DNA of 64,000 bases from the NCBI GenBank assembly GCA_029309925.1, contig JARKND010000005.1, positions 806,001-870,000 on the forward strand. The letters run 5' to 3'. Of the stretch, positions 44,080 to 52,008 are shown piece after piece. This stretch comes from Fulvivirgaceae bacterium JP3-4. GTDB lineage: Bacteria; Bacteroidota; Bacteroidia; Cytophagales; Cyclobacteriaceae. The stretch's first letter is position 1. Every line of letters starts with the position of its first letter. A program made the translations under genes and the position numbers. The notes under the pieces are model-generated. The model worked only from the letters and a program-made list of their open reading frames with translations, ran no database searches and was not told the origin of the DNA.

Positions 44080-44298
44080 GCGTTTTGATACTGATCACCT
44101 TCACCAAGGAAGGCGGGATTGGCACCCGAAGTGAACCGATAGGCCACCCCCTGCACACATCTCTCCGTAGTGTTGAGCTTCCATCGATAAAGAATAGGCT
44201 GTAAACGCATAGCCTAAAAGTTATCTCACGTCAAAAGCGAAAATTCTCCGCAATAGCTAGCGCGGAAACACATTCCGAAATCAATTCGAGGCAAACAT
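44080..44298. other. Gene-free stretch upstream of the fructan locus
   Basis: No gene, repeat or RNA is recognised between the terminator and the start of the regulatory region of the fructan locus. Confidence 0.5.
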
Positions 44299-44485
44299 GT
44301 ATCAAAAACACAGTTCTGATACAATTTCTAAAGTCATCCAATATTAAAAACCCTCCGAAATCGGTTTCGAAAGCCGCTTTTTGCAATCGTTTGCTGCTTT
44401 TGCCTCCCTGAATCCATTCTGAACTGATTTCGAAAAAGGTTGATACCTGCGATAAGCACCATTTTTTAATCAGCGGATACTTTTG
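44299..44485 (+). promoter_or_regulatory. Fructan-locus promoter/operator A
   Basis: Elements in order: GTATCA-N12-TGATAC dyad (44299-44322); TCTGATACAATTT (44315-44327); CGAAATCGGTTTCG (44356-44369); TTTTTGCAATCGTTT (44378-44392); 27 bp; a 27-bp block (44420-44446) beginning TGA and ending GTTGATAC; 31 bp; -7 box TACTTTTGATC (44478-44488). The last three elements recur with identical spacing upstream of the GH32 gene at 59837. No TTG -33 box is present, which suggests an activator-dependent promoter. The ATG at 44513 follows 27 bp after the -7 box. Confidence 0.75.
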
Positions 44486-44512
44486 ATCATCAAAATTTTT
44501 AATCCCTGATGA

Positions 44513-45895
44513 ATGAATAAGAGTAGAATTTTTTTGTGGTCTCTGGTCATCGCCCTGGGCGGATTTCTTTTTGGGCTCGATACCGCAGTTATCTCGGGAG
44601 CAGAGCAGGAGATTCAGAAGATCTGGAATCTCAATGTATTTGAACACGGACTTACCGTATCGATCGCACTTATCGGCACGGTAGTAGGAGCAATGGCCGG
44701 TGGCATTCCCACAGATAAGCTGGGGAGAAAAAAGACTTTGTTTTGGATTGCCGTGCTTTTCCTTGTATCGGCAATCGGTACAGCACTGGCCATCGATTGG
44801 TACACATTCCTTATTTTCAGATTTCTCGGTGGTCTTGGAGTAGGATGCTCTTCAGTGACTGCACCCATGTACATCGGTGAGCTTTCGCCCGCTTCTCATC
44901 GCGGAAGACTCGTAGCCATGTTTCAGTTCAATGTAGTGTTGGGAATTCTTATTGCCTATCTCTCCAATTACTTGTTGCAGGATCTTGGTGACAACGCATG
45001 GCGCTGGATGCTTGGCGTGCAGGCAGTCCCCTCGTTAGCTTTTCTTTTCGCAGTGCTTTATATACCGGAAAGTCCACGCTGGCTTGTGGTGAAAAAAGGT
45101 AAGTCAGATGAGGCTCTTGAAATTTTGAATCTTATCGATCCTTCAACCGCGAAGCGTGAGTTGCTGGCGATTGAAGGATCACACAACAGAAATGACGGAT
45201 CATCGTCATCCGAAAATCTATTTAATAAAAAATATGCAGTGCCAGTTATGCTCGCTGTGTTGTTCGCAACCTTCAATCAGGTTTCGGGCATCAACGCGAT
45301 CATTTACTACGCGCCACGCATTTTTGAAATGACTGGTTTGGGTACCGACTCCGCCCTGCTCTCAAGTGTAGGGTTGGGGTTGGTAAACTTTATTTTTACG
45401 CTCCTTGCCATGAACTTCATCGATCGCTACGGCAGGAGAACGTTGATGTTCATCGGATCTGTCGGAGTGATTGTAACACTGGGCCTTGTTGCTAACGCGT
45501 TCTACACGCAGAACTTCAGTGGCTATTCGGTTCCTGTTTATCTCTTTATATATATAGCATTTTTTGCTTTCTCGCAGGGCGCTGTCATCTGGGTCTTTAT
45601 CTCGGAGATTTTCCCGAATGAAGTTCGTGCAAAAGGTCAGGCGCTGGGATCTTTCACACACTGGCTGATGGCTACCGTCATTGCTTTCACATTCCCCTAC
45701 ATCGCACAAACATTGGGAGGAGGAAACACCTTCATGCTCTTCGCGGTGATGATGTTTCTGCAACTGGTATTTGTCTGGAAAATGATGCCGGAGACGAAAG
45801 GTAAGTCACTTGAAGAAGTGGCCGATGAGGAAGTGAAACCAGAAACGAAAACTGATTTTATTAAAACAATAATGTCCAATCCAAAATCTAACTAA
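44513..45895 (+). CDS. Sugar porter family MFS transporter
   Basis: The 460-residue protein has 12 predicted helices and sugar porter signatures: GGFLFGLDTAVISGAEQEI, DKLGRKKTL, PESPRWLVVKKG, QVSGINAIIYYAPRIFEMTG, DRYGRRTLM and PETKGKSLEEVADEE. It would import a monosaccharide or disaccharide across the inner membrane, most likely fructose given the linked GH32 enzymes and fructokinase; that substrate is inferred. It is the first gene after operator A and sits 12 bp before the SusC gene. Confidence 0.93.
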   Translation: MNKSRIFLWSLVIALGGFLFGLDTAVISGAEQEIQKIWNLNVFEHGLTVSIALIGTVVGAMAGGIPTDKLGRKKTLFWIAVLFLVSAIGTALAIDWYTFLIFRFLGGLGVGCSSVTAPMYIGELSPASHRGRLVAMFQFNVVLGILIAYLSNYLLQDLGDNAWRWMLGVQAVPSLAFLFAVLYIPESPRWLVVKKGKSDEALEILNLIDPSTAKRELLAIEGSHNRNDGSSSSENLFNKKYAVPVMLAVLFATFNQVSGINAIIYYAPRIFEMTGLGTDSALLSSVGLGLVNFIFTLLAMNFIDRYGRRTLMFIGSVGVIVTLGLVANAFYTQNFSGYSVPVYLFIYIAFFAFSQGAVIWVFISEIFPNEVRAKGQALGSFTHWLMATVIAFTFPYIAQTLGGGNTFMLFAVMMFLQLVFVWKMMPETKGKSLEEVADEEVKPETKTDFIKTIMSNPKSN

Positions 45896-45907
45896 ACCCA
45901 TAGGAAT

Positions 45908-48900
45908 ATGAATGTAAAATTTCTACTGATTATGCTGATGGTATGGTCGATACCCAGGATGGTGTTGGCACAGCAGGCAATTTCGGGAAGAGTAACTGAC
46001 CAGAGCACCAACGATGCTTTGCCCGGAGTGAATATTGTAATAAAAGGAACCACCAATGGAACGGTGTCTGACGCTGATGGTAATTTTAAAATTTCTGTTA
46101 ATAAAGGAGAGACACTCGTATTTTCCTTCGTTGGATTTACATCGCAGGAAATAACAGTGGGCGATCAAACCAACATCAGCGTATCGCTGACCGCGGACCT
46201 TCAAACACTTGAACAAGTAGTTGTTGTAGGGTATACGACAGCGCGGAAGAAGGACCTGACCGGATCGGTTGCCGTGGTTGAGCTTGATGAAGTGGACGAC
46301 CTTCCCTCAGGTAACATCATGAAAAATATTCAGGGTCGCGTGCCAGGTGTGTTGGTAACGGGTAATGGAAGGCCGGGTGATGGTGGTGCAGTGGTACGAA
46401 TTCGCGGAAGCGCTTCACCTACATCGAACGCTGATCCATTGTATGTGATTGACGGCATCCCAACGCAAGGTGGCATGCATGAAATTAATCCGAACGACAT
46501 TGAATCAATGCAGGTACTTAAAGATGCAGCTTCTGCCAGTATCTATGGTGCCCGCGCTGCCAATGGTGTGATCATCATCACCACCAAGAAAGGTCAGGAT
46601 GGCCCACGCGTAAATTTCAAATCGAACGTTTCCGTTCAGCAGTTCCACACAGAAATGGATCCACTTAATACGGAACAACGCGCTCGCGTATACTGGCAGG
46701 CGCGCGTAAACGATGGAAACGTTGGCGACAATCCAAACCTCGACAACAACTTCTATCGCTTCGACTGGAACGGTGACTTCGCCAATCCGATATTGAACAA
46801 CATCTACTTCAAAGAATTTATCGATGTGAACAACACGATGCGACCTGCCAATACAAACTGGTTTGACGAGGTAACGCAAACGGCTGTCATGCAGGATTAT
46901 AATATCTCCGTGTCAGATGGTTCGGATCGCGGAAGCTTCCTCTTTTCACTTGGACGTTTTGATCAGGACGGTGTTGTAAAAGCATCGAATTTCAAACGTA
47001 CCTCCGGGCGACTGAACTCTGAATACAAGCTCTTTGATAACAAACTTAAAATAGGTCAGAACCTGACGATCACCGACCAGCGCGGCAACCAGGTTAATGA
47101 TGAAGCTCCGAACATCATGTTTCTTTCTTTGATCCAGCAGAGCATCATCCCTGTCAGAACAACCGATGGGCTCGGATGGGGTGGGCCGGTGTCCGGAACA
47201 ACTGACCGTCACAATCCCGTACGGTTGATCGAAGACAAAAAACAAAATGTCTACCAGTTCAATCGTATTCTTGGAAACACATTCCTCGAACTCGAAGCGA
47301 TAAAAAATCTGACGCTGCGCACCAGTCTTGGCGTTGACTACAATTTCTTCAACTACCGAATTCTCGATAAGGAATTTGTTTCAGGAAGCATCAGCGGTAA
47401 CGACAAGCTTGTCAACATTTCAAACCGCTACGGAAGCTTGATCTGGACAAATACATTGACCTATAATCTGACAGCGGGAAAAAATGTGTTTCAATTCCTT
47501 GCAGGTTCAGAAAGCATCACAAGTCGTGAGGATACATTCTCCGCATCGCGTGAAGATTTCAGCTCACAGGATTACAATTATACATACCTCGACAACGGTA
47601 CAGGCGAAATGCAGGCAAATGGGTTTGCCACTGGCTATGCCTTGCAATCATACTTTGGCAAAGTGGATTACACATTTGCCGATAAATACCTTGCATCTGT
47701 TACGCTGCGGAGAGATGGGTCTTCAAGATTCGGTAAAAACAACCGTTACGGAAACTTCCCTTCTGTCTCTGTCGGCTGGAGGATCAGTGAAGAACCGTTC
47801 ATGAGTGGTGTTTCCAATGTTGTGTCGGATCTTAAGCTCCGCGCAAGTTGGGGTCAAAATGGAAATCAGGCGATTGATGACAGAGCAATCTACACAATCT
47901 TCCGTTCCGTTTACGCGACAAAGTCACTGTTCACAGCAGAACAAGATAATGGAACTGCCTATGATATCGAAGGCGACAACACTGGCCAGCTCCCCTCCGG
48001 ATTTACCAAGCTTCAGTCGCAGACAAACGAATTGAAGTGGGAAACAACAACACAAACCAATCTCGGTCTCGACTTCGGAATATTTGATAATTCATTGACT
48101 GGCTCGCTTGACTACTTCATCAAAGAAACTACTGACTTTCTCTTCCTGCGTTCCGGTCTCGGCACACAGGGAGAAGGTGCAAACCAGTGGGTGAACGTTT
48201 CGGGCATCAGTCAGAACAAGGGTCTTGAATTCGCGCTTTCATACAAACGAATTCTTGGTCCGGTTAGATTGAATGTAACAGGTAACGTTGCCACACTGCG
48301 AAACACGCTCAGCGATCTGCCTGCTGAAATTCGCAGCCAGTATCCTGGTAACGGCTCTGACATAACAATTGAAGGAAGATCATTTAACTCGATCTATGGT
48401 TTTGTTGCCGAAGGATTGTTCCAGCGTGATGAAGAAGTTGCTGCACATGCAGCACAATCAGGTGCGGCTCCGGGCAGGATTCGTTATAGCGACCTCAATA
48501 ACGACAACGTAATTGATCAAAAAGACCAGACGTTTATCGGAGTGCCTATGCCAGACTTCACCTACGGTGCAAACTTCGATCTGACGTTCAGAAATTTTGA
48601 TCTCAACCTTTTCTTCCAGGGTGTATCGGGCGGTGTGTTATACAACGATCAGAAGATATACACTGACTTCGCTTCGCAGTGGGTTGGTTCGAACTGGGGA
48701 AGCAGGCTGCTCGATGCATGGAGCCCGACAAACACGGATTCCACCATTCCGGCATTAACGCTTACAGACAACAACAATGAAGGAAGAAGATCGACATACT
48801 ATCTTGAATCATCATCTTATCTGAAGCTGCGTAACATTCAGCTAGGCTACACAGTGCCATCTTCTATTTCTGATAGAGTAAAGCTGCGCAATGCGAGAGT

Positions 48901-49027
48901 CTTTGTCCAAGGACAAAACCTCCTAACATTCAGAAGCGATGACTCCACCATCCCTGATCCTGAAACACCGAACGGGCAATTCCCGATTCCACGCACCTAC
49001 ACAATCGGTTTGAATGTTACATTCTAA
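45908..49027 (+). CDS. SusC/RagA-type TonB-dependent outer-membrane transporter
   Basis: The 1039-residue protein has a signal peptide (MNVKFLLIMLMVWSIPRMVLAQ). A CarboxypepD_reg domain (about 23-110: ISGRVTDQSTNDALPGVNIVIKGTTNGTVSDADGNF) and a TonB box (VVVVGYTT) follow. A plug (GSVAVVELDEVDDLPSGNIMKNIQGRVPGVLV ... IRIRGSASPT-like segment) precedes a C-terminal 22-strand barrel ending in FQIPRTYTIGLNVTF-type residues. With SusD it imports oligosaccharides. The linked GH32 genes point to fructans. Confidence 0.96.
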   Translation: MNVKFLLIMLMVWSIPRMVLAQQAISGRVTDQSTNDALPGVNIVIKGTTNGTVSDADGNFKISVNKGETLVFSFVGFTSQEITVGDQTNISVSLTADLQTLEQVVVVGYTTARKKDLTGSVAVVELDEVDDLPSGNIMKNIQGRVPGVLVTGNGRPGDGGAVVRIRGSASPTSNADPLYVIDGIPTQGGMHEINPNDIESMQVLKDAASASIYGARAANGVIIITTKKGQDGPRVNFKSNVSVQQFHTEMDPLNTEQRARVYWQARVNDGNVGDNPNLDNNFYRFDWNGDFANPILNNIYFKEFIDVNNTMRPANTNWFDEVTQTAVMQDYNISVSDGSDRGSFLFSLGRFDQDGVVKASNFKRTSGRLNSEYKLFDNKLKIGQNLTITDQRGNQVNDEAPNIMFLSLIQQSIIPVRTTDGLGWGGPVSGTTDRHNPVRLIEDKKQNVYQFNRILGNTFLELEAIKNLTLRTSLGVDYNFFNYRILDKEFVSGSISGNDKLVNISNRYGSLIWTNTLTYNLTAGKNVFQFLAGSESITSREDTFSASREDFSSQDYNYTYLDNGTGEMQANGFATGYALQSYFGKVDYTFADKYLASVTLRRDGSSRFGKNNRYGNFPSVSVGWRISEEPFMSGVSNVVSDLKLRASWGQNGNQAIDDRAIYTIFRSVYATKSLFTAEQDNGTAYDIEGDNTGQLPSGFTKLQSQTNELKWETTTQTNLGLDFGIFDNSLTGSLDYFIKETTDFLFLRSGLGTQGEGANQWVNVSGISQNKGLEFALSYKRILGPVRLNVTGNVATLRNTLSDLPAEIRSQYPGNGSDITIEGRSFNSIYGFVAEGLFQRDEEVAAHAAQSGAAPGRIRYSDLNNDNVIDQKDQTFIGVPMPDFTYGANFDLTFRNFDLNLFFQGVSGGVLYNDQKIYTDFASQWVGSNWGSRLLDAWSPTNTDSTIPALTLTDNNNEGRRSTYYLESSSYLKLRNIQLGYTVPSSISDRVKLRNARVFVQGQNLLTFRSDDSTIPDPETPNGQFPIPRTYTIGLNVTF

Positions 49028-49040
49028 AAAGAACATCATC

Positions 49041-50747
49041 ATGAAAAAGATAAAAACATATATCATTCTCATCTGCGCGCTGATTGTCATTGGAGCGTGC
49101 AGCGACCTCGATACAAACCCGCAGGGAATCCTGCGCGAGGAGCAGGTCAAAACACCTGAAAATATTGAAGGCCTTGTTATTTCCGCATACTCATCATTGG
49201 GCAACGACCACTATACTGCTCCACATTTTTTCTGGCCTACAGGAAATCTTCGGGCCGGTGATGCACATAAAGGTGGAGATGGAAGCGGTGATATCTTCGC
49301 GTATCATGCGCTGTCTGTATACCAGCCCCTCATTGCAGACATGAGCTCATTTCCTCCGGATCGCCTTGACCTCAACAACAAGATGTGGGAAAGGATGTAC
49401 CGCGCGATCTCCAGAGCAAATACAGCGTTGAGTGTGTTAGCGCTAACAGACGAACAGAAGTTTGAAAAGAAAACAATTCGTCAGGCTGAGATGAGATTTC
49501 TCAGAGGCGTATTTTATTTCTTTCTGAAGATCCACTATAAGATGGTCCCTTACATCGATGAGACGGTGACCGCTGAGCAGGCACTGAAGGTGTCAAACGA
49601 TGCGCTTACAGATCAGGCACTGTGGGATAAAATAGCAGATGACTTCAGGTTCGCCATGAACAACCTTCCGGAAAGTCAGGCACAAGTCGGCCGCGCAAAC
49701 AAGATCAGCGCTGCTGCGTTCCTTGCGAAAACTTTACTGTATCAGGCTTACGAACAAAACGACCAGCATCAGGTAGTCAACATTAATCAGGCGAAGCTGA
49801 CAGAAGTAGTGACATTGGTTGATCAGGTGATAGCTTCAGGAAAGTACAGCTTGGAAGACGACTTCGCGAAAAATTTTCTCTATGAGTTTGACAATGGACG
49901 TGAATCTGTGTTTGCGATCCAGCGCTCACAGCAGGATGGAAGTCCGGACGGAAGAGGATCATGGCCAACAGCGTTGAATAATCCACACGGTGGTACCTGG
50001 GGATGTTGTGGATTCCATGTTCCTACGCAGAACTTTGTGAATGCATTCAAAACTGATGCAAGCGGTCTTCCTCTTTTCACAACCTTCAATAAGGCAGACT
50101 ATGTTGCCGCTATCGATGCAGTCGATCCTCGCCTTGATCACACTGTGGCAATGGATGGCAAGCCGTACAAGTATGATCCAGGTTATCGTTACAATGCAGC
50201 CTGGGCAAGAGCGGGATCTGTGTATGGCACATACGCATCGCTGAAGGAGAACGAACGTTCCAATTGTGCCTGCGAAGTTGAGAACGGACCCTTCACAGTA
50301 ACATCAAAAAATACGGTGCTCATACGCTATGCAGACGTACTCTTGTGGAAAGCAGAAGCGTTGATCGAATTAAATCGTGCAGCGGAAGCATTGCCAATTA
50401 TCAATGAGATCAGGAGAAGAGCAAAAAATAGTACAGCACGTTTGAATGGTGCATCCATCTATCGCATTGAAGAGTATTCTGCGGCCAACTGGACTCAGTC
50501 GTATGCGCGTGAAGCACTGCGCTGGGAGAGAAGACTCGAGCTCGGCCTTGAAGGTCACCGGTTCTTTGACCTGGTGCGCTGGGGAGTAGCTAAACAAACT
50601 ATTGATGCATACCTGGCTGTAGAAAAACTGAAGCGAAATTATCTCAATGATGCTTCGTTCGTTGCCGGAAAGCATGAATACATGCCTATACCTGAAACCC
50701 AGATCGTGCTGAGTGGAAGATTGTACAAACAGAATCCAGGATATTAA
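49041..50747 (+). CDS. SusD/RagB-family nutrient-binding outer-membrane lipoprotein
   Basis: The 568-residue product from the ATG at 49041 begins MKKIKTYIILICALIVIGAC (lipobox VIGAC) and has the SusD TPR-like helices (RQAEMRFLRGVFYFFLKIHYK). The C-terminal signature LRWERRLELGLEGHRFFDLVRWGV is also present. It is the lid partner of the SusC gene 14 bp upstream. The frame can be extended back to 49014 inside the SusC stop region, but the lipoprotein signal fixes the start. Confidence 0.95.
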   Translation: MKKIKTYIILICALIVIGACSDLDTNPQGILREEQVKTPENIEGLVISAYSSLGNDHYTAPHFFWPTGNLRAGDAHKGGDGSGDIFAYHALSVYQPLIADMSSFPPDRLDLNNKMWERMYRAISRANTALSVLALTDEQKFEKKTIRQAEMRFLRGVFYFFLKIHYKMVPYIDETVTAEQALKVSNDALTDQALWDKIADDFRFAMNNLPESQAQVGRANKISAAAFLAKTLLYQAYEQNDQHQVVNINQAKLTEVVTLVDQVIASGKYSLEDDFAKNFLYEFDNGRESVFAIQRSQQDGSPDGRGSWPTALNNPHGGTWGCCGFHVPTQNFVNAFKTDASGLPLFTTFNKADYVAAIDAVDPRLDHTVAMDGKPYKYDPGYRYNAAWARAGSVYGTYASLKENERSNCACEVENGPFTVTSKNTVLIRYADVLLWKAEALIELNRAAEALPIINEIRRRAKNSTARLNGASIYRIEEYSAANWTQSYAREALRWERRLELGLEGHRFFDLVRWGVAKQTIDAYLAVEKLKRNYLNDASFVAGKHEYMPIPETQIVLSGRLYKQNPGY

Positions 50748-50768
50748 TCACCAATAAATATCGATATC

Positions 50769-51956
50769 ATGAATATTAAAAAACTGATATATACACTTCC
50801 TATCGTTGCAGGGTCTTTCATGCTGAGCTGCGATAAGGAAGAGTTCGAACCGATGACGCTGGATATTAACCAGGAGGTGCAGATCAAAACATTTGAAGTA
50901 AGCGGTGCCTTGGAAACCACGCTGGATGAGAAGACCAAGACAATTCATGTTCTTTTCCCAGGCGGAACAAATATCGCGGCTATTGCCCCATCATTCACTG
51001 TTTCTAACGGAGCAAGTGTAACTCCTGCATCGGGTGCCACGCTTGACCTTCGCGTTCCACAAACGATCACCGTGTTGAATGGTAATCTGTTCGGTACCTA
51101 CAAGCTTACAGCAGAAGTGCAAAGTGTCACAGCTTTCCTGAGCCATCACGCATCCGTGAACGATATCACCGATGACGATGAAAAAGCATACGCTGAATGG
51201 TTCTTCAATGAATATGAATCTGAAGTTGCAGAGTTCGTAAGCTTCCAGGCAATAAAAGATGGTAGCGTGGATCTGAATAAATACAAAACGCTGACATGGT
51301 ACCTTGATGGCAATGCAGATGAATCTTTCCAGATGCCTGCCATCGCTATGGATGCTAATGTACTCGCTAAGGTGAAGACATATTATCAGGGAGGAGGAAA
51401 CCTTTATCTCCTCGGATATGCAGGGCGTTACCTGATCGAGCTCGGCAGGTTGCCGTCCAACAAATACTTCATTGAAGTTGGCAACGGTGGTGGCTTTGAC
51501 AATCCGGATCCGTGGGGTGTTGGAACAGCAATACTGGGTAAAGATGAAAGTACTCATCCAATCTATACTGATATTCCGCTCACCACAAACGGAAATCGTA
51601 AAACCTTCCCGGTTATCGGACCGGGATGGAAGGAAAATCACAACTATGTGGTTATACGCATCCCTGAAGTGTATGGCTTACCCAACGACAGTGCGGCTGC
51701 CTACGATAAATTCAACCAGGATAATAATACGCGTTGGCTGGGTGTGTGGGATGGTATTGGAGATTTCTTTATGGCGGGTGTTGTCGAGTTTTTGCCAAAC
51801 AATCAATATAAAGGCCGCGCGATCTTCCAGGGCATCGGTGGTATAGAGTGGGATCAGGACGCGAAAGGTACGATCAACCCTGACGGTGAAAATCCTTATC
51901 AATCGAATATCGAAAAGATGGGGAGAAACGCAATCAGCTATCTGAACCTGAACTAG
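50769..51956 (+). CDS. Surface glycan-binding-type lipoprotein (DUF4960/DUF5018-like)
   Basis: The 395-residue lipoprotein (lipobox FMLSC) has an N-terminal Ig-like module (about 30-125: DINQEVQIKTFEVSGALETTLDEKTKTIHVLFPGGTNIAAIAPSFTVSNGASVTP, DUF5018-like). The C-terminal domain (about 128-392) contains FLSHHASVNDITDDDEKAYAEWFF and NLYLLGYAGRYLIELGRLPSN and resembles DUF4960. The family call is from memory. It occupies the slot directly after SusC/SusD where surface fructan-binding proteins sit in Bacteroides fructan loci, so a fructan-binding role is likely. A terminator follows. Confidence 0.78.
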   Translation: MNIKKLIYTLPIVAGSFMLSCDKEEFEPMTLDINQEVQIKTFEVSGALETTLDEKTKTIHVLFPGGTNIAAIAPSFTVSNGASVTPASGATLDLRVPQTITVLNGNLFGTYKLTAEVQSVTAFLSHHASVNDITDDDEKAYAEWFFNEYESEVAEFVSFQAIKDGSVDLNKYKTLTWYLDGNADESFQMPAIAMDANVLAKVKTYYQGGGNLYLLGYAGRYLIELGRLPSNKYFIEVGNGGGFDNPDPWGVGTAILGKDESTHPIYTDIPLTTNGNRKTFPVIGPGWKENHNYVVIRIPEVYGLPNDSAAAYDKFNQDNNTRWLGVWDGIGDFFMAGVVEFLPNNQYKGRAIFQGIGGIEWDQDAKGTINPDGENPYQSNIEKMGRNAISYLNLN

Positions 51957-51969
51957 TATAAAGAAAAAT

Positions 51970-52006
51970 GCCCCGCATGTATAAACGTGACGGGGCTTTA
52001 CTTTTT
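51970..52006 (+). terminator. Hairpin terminator or attenuator inside the fructan operon
   Basis: GCCCCG (51970-51975) pairs with CGGGGC (51991-51996), followed by TTTACTTTTT. It ends only 2 bp before the ATG at 52009, so it may reduce transcription of the downstream enzyme genes or occlude their ribosome binding. Confidence 0.75.
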
Positions 52007-52008
52007 AA

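Noticed and set aside
44231-44647. 138-codon open frame on the minus strand
   Set aside because: It covers operator A and the start of the MFS gene and has no recognisable features.
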